Positions 59,137 through 64,000 of a stretch of DNA of 64,000 bases are shown here, in pieces. Numbering within the stretch: position 1 is the first letter of the stretch; each line of letters opens with the position of its first letter. This stretch comes from Sulfitobacter sp. DFL-14. GTDB lineage: Bacteria > Pseudomonadota > Alphaproteobacteria > Rhodobacterales > Rhodobacteraceae. The translations under genes and the position numbers were made by a program. The notes beneath the pieces were generated by a model. The model searched no databases. It was given only the letters and a program-made list of their open reading frames with translations, and had not been told where the DNA came from. The stretch covers positions 258,304-322,303 of the forward strand of contig NZ_QBFD01000015.1 in assembly GCF_003335585.1 (NCBI RefSeq). Direction: 5' to 3'.

Positions 59137-60738
59137 ATGAAAGCGGACTATATTGTGATCGGGGCAGGTTCAGCCGGATGTGTGCTGGCCAATCGTCTTA
59201 GCGCGGACCCGAAGAACTCCGTGATCCTGCTCGAAGCGGGCGGGCGCGATCTCAATCCCTGGATCCACATCCCGGTCGGCTACTTCAAGACGATCCACAA
59301 TCCCTCCGTTGACTGGTGCTACAAGACCGAACCCGATCCCGGCCTCAACGGGCGGTCCATCGAATGGCCGCGCGGCAAGGTGCTGGGCGGTTCTTCCTCG
59401 CTCAACGGATTGCTCTACGTCCGTGGACAGCCGCAGGATTATGACCGCTGGCGTCAGATGGGCAACACGGGCTGGGGGTGGGACGACGTTCTGCCGCTGT
59501 TCAAGCGGGCCGAGAACAATGAACGCGGTGCCGATGCCTTTCACGGGGACAAGGGGCCGCTGTCGGTCTCCAACATGCGCATCCAGCGCCCGATCACCGA
59601 CGCCTGGGTCGCGGCGGCACAGGCGGCAGGCTATCCATTCAACCCCGACTACAATGGCGCGACACAGGAGGGTGTCGGCTTTTTTCAACTGACATCACAG
59701 AACGGGCGGCGTTGTTCGAGCGCGGTGGCTTATCTGAACCCGGTCAAGAAGCGGCCGAACCTGCGGATTGTCACCCATGCGCAGGTGGACCGCATCCTGC
59801 TGGACGGACGCCGCGCCACCGGAGTGCGCTATACCGACCGCGCCGGCAGGCCCCAAACCGTCACCGCCAACCGCGAAATCGTGCTTTCGGGCGGGGCCAT
59901 CAATTCACCCCAGCTGCTGATGCTCTCCGGCATCGGCGAGGCGGACCAGCTTTCCGAACACGGGCTCACGGTGGCCCATGACCTGCCCGGCGTGGGCAAG
60001 AACCTGCAGGATCACCTGCAGGCGCGGCTGGTCTACAAATGTAATGAGCCGACCCTGAACGATGAGGTCAGCACATTGATAGGGCAGGCGCGCATCGGGT
60101 TGAAGTATCTGATGTTCCGGGCTGGGCCGATGACGATGGCAGCCAGCCTCGCGACCGGTTTTCTCAAGACCCGCGAGGATCTGGAAACCCCCGATATTCA
60201 ATTCCACGTTCAGCCCCTGTCAGCAGAGAACCCCGGCAAGGGGGCCGACAGGTTCTCGGCCTTCACCATGTCGGTCTGCCAGCTGCGCCCCGAAAGCAGG
60301 GGCGAGATCAGTCTGAACTCCGCCAGACCACGTGACTACCCCCGGATCATTCCGAATTATCTGAGCACAGACACCGATTGCCGGACCGTCGTGGAAGGGG
60401 TCAACATCGCCAGGCGCATTGCACGCCATGCCCCCCTGACCAGCAAGATTTCACAGGAATACCGCCCCGACGCAAGCCTGCCGATGGACGATTACGATGC
60501 CACCCTCGACTGGGCGCGCAGCAACAGCGCGTCGATCTATCACCCCACCGGCACCTGCAAGATGGGCGATGGCAAGGACGCAGTGGTCGACGCGCGCCTG
60601 CGGGTCCACGGCATCGCGGGGCTTCGCGTTGCCGATTGCTCCATCATGCCGGAAATCGTTTCCGGCAATACCAATGCGCCTGCGATCATGATCGGTGAAA
60701 AGGCCAGCGACATGATCCTGCAAGACGCGCGCGGCTGA
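59137..60738 (+). CDS. GMC-family alcohol dehydrogenase (choline-dehydrogenase-like)
   Basis: 533 aa from ATG 59137 with GGAGGAG upstream. The FAD Rossmann start (YIVIGAGSAGCVLANRLSADP), GMC signature 1 (WPRGKVLGGSSSLNGLLYVRGQPQDYD), signature 2 (GAINSPQLLMLSGIG) and active-site His/Asn (YHPTGTCKMG and VSGNTNAPAIMIGEKASD) are complete. Such enzymes oxidise primary alcohols such as choline to aldehydes. No betaine-aldehyde dehydrogenase is adjacent, so the substrate is open. It ends before a 170-bp gap that holds an operator-like repeat. Confidence 0.93.
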   Translation: MKADYIVIGAGSAGCVLANRLSADPKNSVILLEAGGRDLNPWIHIPVGYFKTIHNPSVDWCYKTEPDPGLNGRSIEWPRGKVLGGSSSLNGLLYVRGQPQDYDRWRQMGNTGWGWDDVLPLFKRAENNERGADAFHGDKGPLSVSNMRIQRPITDAWVAAAQAAGYPFNPDYNGATQEGVGFFQLTSQNGRRCSSAVAYLNPVKKRPNLRIVTHAQVDRILLDGRRATGVRYTDRAGRPQTVTANREIVLSGGAINSPQLLMLSGIGEADQLSEHGLTVAHDLPGVGKNLQDHLQARLVYKCNEPTLNDEVSTLIGQARIGLKYLMFRAGPMTMAASLATGFLKTREDLETPDIQFHVQPLSAENPGKGADRFSAFTMSVCQLRPESRGEISLNSARPRDYPRIIPNYLSTDTDCRTVVEGVNIARRIARHAPLTSKISQEYRPDASLPMDDYDATLDWARSNSASIYHPTGTCKMGDGKDAVVDARLRVHGIAGLRVADCSIMPEIVSGNTNAPAIMIGEKASDMILQDARG

Positions 60739-60821
60739 CCGTCAAAACGCTCTTTTCCCGCTCCGCGTTCACATCGGATACCGACATGAGGATGCCACTG
60801 CTGGCCTAACGATGACATTTT

Positions 60822-60845
60822 ACAAACATTTTGTTGATGTTTTGT
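60822..60845. promoter_or_regulatory. Operator-like palindrome before the DadA-like gene
   Basis: ACAAACAT (60822-60829) and ATGTTTTGT (60837-60845) form an inverted repeat with one extra base on the right, in an AT-rich patch 66-90 nt before the start at 60911. Size and place fit a dimeric repressor site. Confidence 0.45.
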
Positions 60846-60910
60846 GAATTCGTGTAATGATGCTCCGAGAGAATCAAAGGCACGACATTCATGACCCGAA
60901 AGCCCGCCAA

Positions 60911-62149
60911 ATGAGCCGCCAAATCGTCGTGATCGGCGCAGGAATTGTTGGTATATCGACCGCGATCTGGCTGCGCCGGGCGGGTGTTGAGGTGACGGTC
61001 ATCGACCGGGGCCTGCCCGGCACCGGCACATCTCATGGCAACGCGGGGGTGCTGGCGTCATGCTCCATGGTGCCCGTCACCGCGCCCGGCCTGCTGCACA
61101 AGGCCCCGATGATGCTACTCAACAACAATTTCCCGCTGTTCCTGCGGTGGTCATACCTGCCCCGGCTGCTGCCATGGCTGCGTCGCTACATGGCGAATGC
61201 CAACGATACCGACACCCGACGGATCGCCAAGGCACTGACCCCGATCGTCGGCGACAGCGTCGAACAGCACAAGAGCCTCTGTGGCGAACTGGGACTTGGC
61301 GACTGGGTGACCGACAGTGATTACTGTTTTGCCTACAGCGACCGCGCCGCATTCGCGGCGGACAAATACGGCTGGGAGCTGCGCAAAGAAGCCGGTTTCG
61401 TACCCGAATTGATCGAAGGGCCGGCGGTGCAGGAATATGACCCCGCCCTAGGCCCGGACATCACCTGTCTGGCGGTGATGAAAGACCACGGTTTCATCCG
61501 CAGCCCGGGCGGCTATGTTCAGGCGCTGGCCAAAGCCCTGGCGGATCGTGGCGGCAAGATCATGCAAGCCGAGGTCACGGATTTTGACCTGACGGATGGG
61601 AAGATCACCGGCGTGCAAACCAGCACGGGCACCATCCCTTGCGACGCCGTTGTGCTGGCAACCGGCGTCTGGTCGAAACCGATGATGGCCAAGCTGGGTC
61701 TGAACGTGCCCCTGGAAAGCGAACGCGGCTATCATGTGGTCTTTGAGGGCGCGACAGGCGGACCCCGTCAGCCAACGATGATTGCCAGCGGAAAATTCGT
61801 GGCGACCCCCATGGAACAAGGTCTGCGCTGCGCCGGTATCCTGGAATTTGGCGGGCTGGAGGCCGGACCCTCGCGCGCGCCGCTTGACCTGCTGCGCCGC
61901 CAGGTGCAGCGCGCCTTTCCCGGGCTCAGCTCCACCGGTGAAATCGAATGGCTGGGGCACAGACCCGCCCCCAGCGACAGCCTGCCCCTGATCGGCGAGA
62001 TTGGACAAAGCCGGGTCTTTACCGCCTTCGGGCATCATCACATCGGGTTGACGGGTGGTCCAAAAACGGGCCGACTGGTCGCCGGATTGATCGCAGGGCA
62101 ACCGGTCAACACCGACCTTGCCCCCTACCATCCTCAGCGCTTCAAATAG
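60911..62149 (+). CDS. FAD-dependent D-amino-acid dehydrogenase-like oxidoreductase
   Basis: 412 aa from ATG 60911. A GXGXXG Rossmann start (QIVVIGAGIVGISTAIWLRRAGVEVTVID) is followed by TSHGNAGVLASCSMVPVT and ends in GHRPAPSDSLPLIGEIGQS...AFGHHHIGLTGGPKTGRLVAGLI, the DadA/DAO-like pattern. DadA enzymes deaminate D-amino acids or related amines and pass electrons to the respiratory chain. It is followed 31 nt later by a TRAP binding protein, which suggests that the transported ligand is its substrate. Confidence 0.88.
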   Translation: MSRQIVVIGAGIVGISTAIWLRRAGVEVTVIDRGLPGTGTSHGNAGVLASCSMVPVTAPGLLHKAPMMLLNNNFPLFLRWSYLPRLLPWLRRYMANANDTDTRRIAKALTPIVGDSVEQHKSLCGELGLGDWVTDSDYCFAYSDRAAFAADKYGWELRKEAGFVPELIEGPAVQEYDPALGPDITCLAVMKDHGFIRSPGGYVQALAKALADRGGKIMQAEVTDFDLTDGKITGVQTSTGTIPCDAVVLATGVWSKPMMAKLGLNVPLESERGYHVVFEGATGGPRQPTMIASGKFVATPMEQGLRCAGILEFGGLEAGPSRAPLDLLRRQVQRAFPGLSSTGEIEWLGHRPAPSDSLPLIGEIGQSRVFTAFGHHHIGLTGGPKTGRLVAGLIAGQPVNTDLAPYHPQRFK

Positions 62150-62180
62150 CGCCATTAAAAACCAACCGGGAGACGAAAAA

Positions 62181-63170
62181 ATGAAACGCACACAGAAACT
62201 GATGGCAACAGCGGCAACAGCCGCCCTGACGCTTGGCACCGCCCTGCCCGCTTTCGCGGCAGAGAAATGGGACATGCCGATGGCCTATTCGGCATCAAAC
62301 TTCCACTCTGAAAATGGCGTCGAGTTCGCCAAATGCGTGACCGACGGCACAGGCGGCGAGATCGAAATCACCGTTCACCCCGGCGGTGCGCTCTTTGCCG
62401 GCGCCGACATCAAACGCGCGATCCAGACCGGCCAGGTCCAGATCGGTGAGCGGCTGCTGTCCGGCCACCAGAACGAAAACGCGCTGTTCGGCTTTGACAG
62501 CATCCCGTTCCTCGCCCCCTCCTTCGATGACAGTGGCAAACTGTGGGAGGCCGCCAAGCCCGGGATCGAAGCACTGCTGGAAGAGCAGGGACTGCATCTG
62601 CTCTACAACGTGCCGTGGCCGCCGCAGGGTCTTTACTTCAAGAAAGAAGTAAACAGCGTGGACGATATGGCGGGCGTCAAGTTCCGGTCCTACAACAACA
62701 CCACCGCGCGTCTGGCTGAATTGACAGGCATGGCCCCCGTGACCATCGAAGCCGCCGAGGTCAGCCAGGCCTTTGCGACCGGCGTGGCGGAATCGATGAT
62801 TTCCTCGGGCGCGACGGGCTATGACCAGAAGGTCTGGGAAAGCCTGACGCACTTCTACGAAGTGGACGCCTGGTTGCCGCGCAACTACGTCATGGTGAAC
62901 GCGGATGTCTGGTCGGGTGTTTCAGACGCCAACAAGGAAGTGATCAACAACTGCGCTTCCGAAGCCGAAGAGCGCGGCCTGCAAAAGTCCAAGGACTACA
63001 CGCAGTTCACCTATGATGGTCTGAAAGAGGGCGGCATGATCGTGCAACCCGCCAGCGAAGAGCTGATGTCGGGCCTGCGCGAGATTGGTGAGACAATGAC
63101 CAACGAATGGCTGGAAGCGGCCGGTGAAGAGGGCAAAACGCTGGTCGATACCTACAAATCCATGAACTGA
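62181..63170 (+). CDS. TRAP substrate-binding protein (DctP-like)
   Basis: 329 aa from ATG 62181 with GGGAG upstream. A Sec signal (MKRTQKLMATAATAALTLGTALPAFAA) precedes the binding fold: AYSASNFHSENGVEFAKCVTDGTGGEIEITVHPGGALFAGADIKRAIQTGQVQIGERLL, VKFRSYNNTTARLAELTGMAP and the family Arg in KFRSYNN. It differs from the first DctP in its Sec rather than Tat signal and shorter length. Immediately followed by a hairpin and then dctQ. Confidence 0.93.
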   Translation: MKRTQKLMATAATAALTLGTALPAFAAEKWDMPMAYSASNFHSENGVEFAKCVTDGTGGEIEITVHPGGALFAGADIKRAIQTGQVQIGERLLSGHQNENALFGFDSIPFLAPSFDDSGKLWEAAKPGIEALLEEQGLHLLYNVPWPPQGLYFKKEVNSVDDMAGVKFRSYNNTTARLAELTGMAPVTIEAAEVSQAFATGVAESMISSGATGYDQKVWESLTHFYEVDAWLPRNYVMVNADVWSGVSDANKEVINNCASEAEERGLQKSKDYTQFTYDGLKEGGMIVQPASEELMSGLREIGETMTNEWLEAAGEEGKTLVDTYKSMN

Positions 63171-63183
63171 TCACGACACCTCG

Positions 63184-63205
63184 GGCGGCCCTTCGACGGG
63201 CCGCC
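63184..63205 (+). terminator. Hairpin between DctP and DctQ of the rightward TRAP operon
   Basis: A perfect 8-bp stem GGCGGCCC (63184-63191) / GGGCCGCC (63198-63205) with a 6-nt loop, followed by TTTCCTG. It starts 14 nt after the dctP stop and lies before the dctQ ribosome site. Confidence 0.75.
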
Positions 63206-63234
63206 TTTCCTGTTCGCACAAGGAGGCGGGTCAG

Positions 63235-63759
63235 ATGACAGCACTACGCAGAACGCTGGATGGACTTTACGTTGCGGCGGGGGCTGTGGCTGCTCTCTGC
63301 CTTGTGGCAATTCTGCTAATGATCGTGGCGCAGATGGTCGCGAGATGGACCGGTGCCGTCTTTCCGGGCGCCGCCAGCTATGCCGGCTACGCGATGGCCG
63401 GTGCCAGTTTCCTTGCCTTCGCAAATGCGCTGAACCGCGGCGCGCACATTCGCGTTTCGATCCTGTTGAACACGCTTTCAAAAGGGCCCAAACGCCTGCT
63501 GGAAATCTGGTGCTTCGGCCTTGCGGCGGCAATTGCCTGGTATTTCACCTATTACGCCTATTGGTTCGTCTACTGGTCGTGGAAGTTCAAGGAAGTCAGC
63601 CAGGATCAGGACGCCACCCTGCTGTGGATGCCGCAATCGGTCATGGTCATCGGTGGCGCAATCCTTGCCATCGCGCTGACCGACAACCTGCTGCATGTCG
63701 TCTTCAAGGGCAATCACCGCCTCAGCCGCGACCTTGTCGATCAAAGCTTCGGAGAATGA
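63235..63759 (+). CDS. TRAP transporter small permease (DctQ-like)
   Basis: 174 aa with four TMs (about 10-32, 45-63, 88-108, 133-153). The text LNRGAHIRVSILLNTL is the DctQ loop (R-x-x-H-x-R-V). AAGGAGG lies 8-9 nt upstream of the ATG. Second TRAP operon of the cluster, coupled to dctM 4 nt later. Confidence 0.93.
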   Translation: MTALRRTLDGLYVAAGAVAALCLVAILLMIVAQMVARWTGAVFPGAASYAGYAMAGASFLAFANALNRGAHIRVSILLNTLSKGPKRLLEIWCFGLAAAIAWYFTYYAYWFVYWSWKFKEVSQDQDATLLWMPQSVMVIGGAILAIALTDNLLHVVFKGNHRLSRDLVDQSFGE

Positions 63760-63763
63760 TGCC

Positions 63764-64000
63764 ATGACCGAAGTCTACGCCATCACGCTTTTCCTCTTTG
63801 TCCTGTTCTTCCTGCTGGGCACCGGCGTCTGGGTCGGTCTGGCCCTCATGGGTGTCGCCTGGGTCGGGATGGAGCTCTTCACGACGCGCCCCGTCGGCGA
63901 CACGATGATCACCACGATCTGGGCCTCGTCCAGCTCCTGGACACTGACCGCCCTGCCCCTTTTCATCTGGATGGGTGAAATCCTGTACCGAACGCGCCTG
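63764..64000 (+). CDS. TRAP transporter large permease (DctM-like), N-terminal fragment
   Basis: Starts at ATG 63764, 4 nt after the dctQ stop, and runs off the right edge after 79 codons. Two hydrophobic segments and the family text FFLLGTGVWVGLALMGVAWVG and SSWTLTALPLFIWMGEILYRT match the start of DctM proteins. It completes a second DctPQM transporter. Confidence 0.92.
   Translation, partial: MTEVYAITLFLFVLFFLLGTGVWVGLALMGVAWVGMELFTTRPVGDTMITTIWASSSSWTLTALPLFIWMGEILYRTRL

Overview
The window is high-GC DNA with short spacers, many 1-8 bp gene overlaps, GTG/TTG starts and gene families typical of alphaproteobacteria. The DUF1523/AAA+ block, glcDEF with an interposed membrane protein, several TRAP transporters, and leuC/leuD/leuB split by membrane proteins point to a marine Rhodobacterales (Roseobacter-group) chromosome. 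No prophage, integrase, IS element or CRISPR array is visible. Two tRNA genes are present (Pro-CGG, Arg-CCT).

Layout. 1-3.9 kb: a peroxiredoxin tail, then a leftward overlapping five-gene operon (RidA, glycerophosphodiesterase, FemAB/GNAT-like, pterin dehydratase, MscS). 4-7 kb: a type I secretion ABC/HlyD pair. 7.3-11.5 kb: a class A PBP and the divergent glnK-amtB nitrogen pair. 11.8-15.9 kb: aromatic/aspartate aminotransferase, mercaptopyruvate sulfurtransferase, GST, SmpB and DedA. 16-18.5 kb: a divergent sulfotransferase / branching-type glycosyltransferase pair. 18.6-25.4 kb: a seven-gene leftward operon made almost entirely of uncharacterised proteins built around an AAA+ ATPase, a long coiled-coil protein and small membrane proteins. 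This is the best candidate for an undescribed system. 25.5-32.4 kb: histidine kinase, alpha/beta hydrolase, succinate-semialdehyde dehydrogenase, a secreted lambda-lysozyme-like protein, Hsp20 behind an RpoH-type promoter, and a trypsin-like protease.

32.5-36.9 kb: glycolate oxidase glcD-glcE-(membrane protein)-glcF. 37-41 kb: DUF599, an exported protein, RlmH, RsfS and a second MscS. 41-47.2 kb: leucine biosynthesis leuC, leuD, leuB with an HdeD-like protein, a membrane protein and a secreted phosphatase-fold protein between them. 47.3-54.8 kb: DMT exporter, tRNA-Pro, an isocitrate-lyase-like enzyme overlapping Ada, a lone TadG-like vWA protein, tRNA-Arg, a LacI regulator and a YcaQ-type glycosylase.

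54.8-64 kb: a catabolic cluster. It has an IclR regulator, a leftward TRAP transporter (DctP/Q/M), a rightward GMC alcohol dehydrogenase, a DadA-like amine/amino-acid dehydrogenase, and a second TRAP transporter that runs off the right edge. The likely logic is two uptake systems feeding two oxidoreductases on an unknown organic acid, amino alcohol or amino acid. Both TRAP operons carry a GC-rich hairpin just after the binding-protein gene. All functions are read from protein motifs, order and spacing; no database search was possible.
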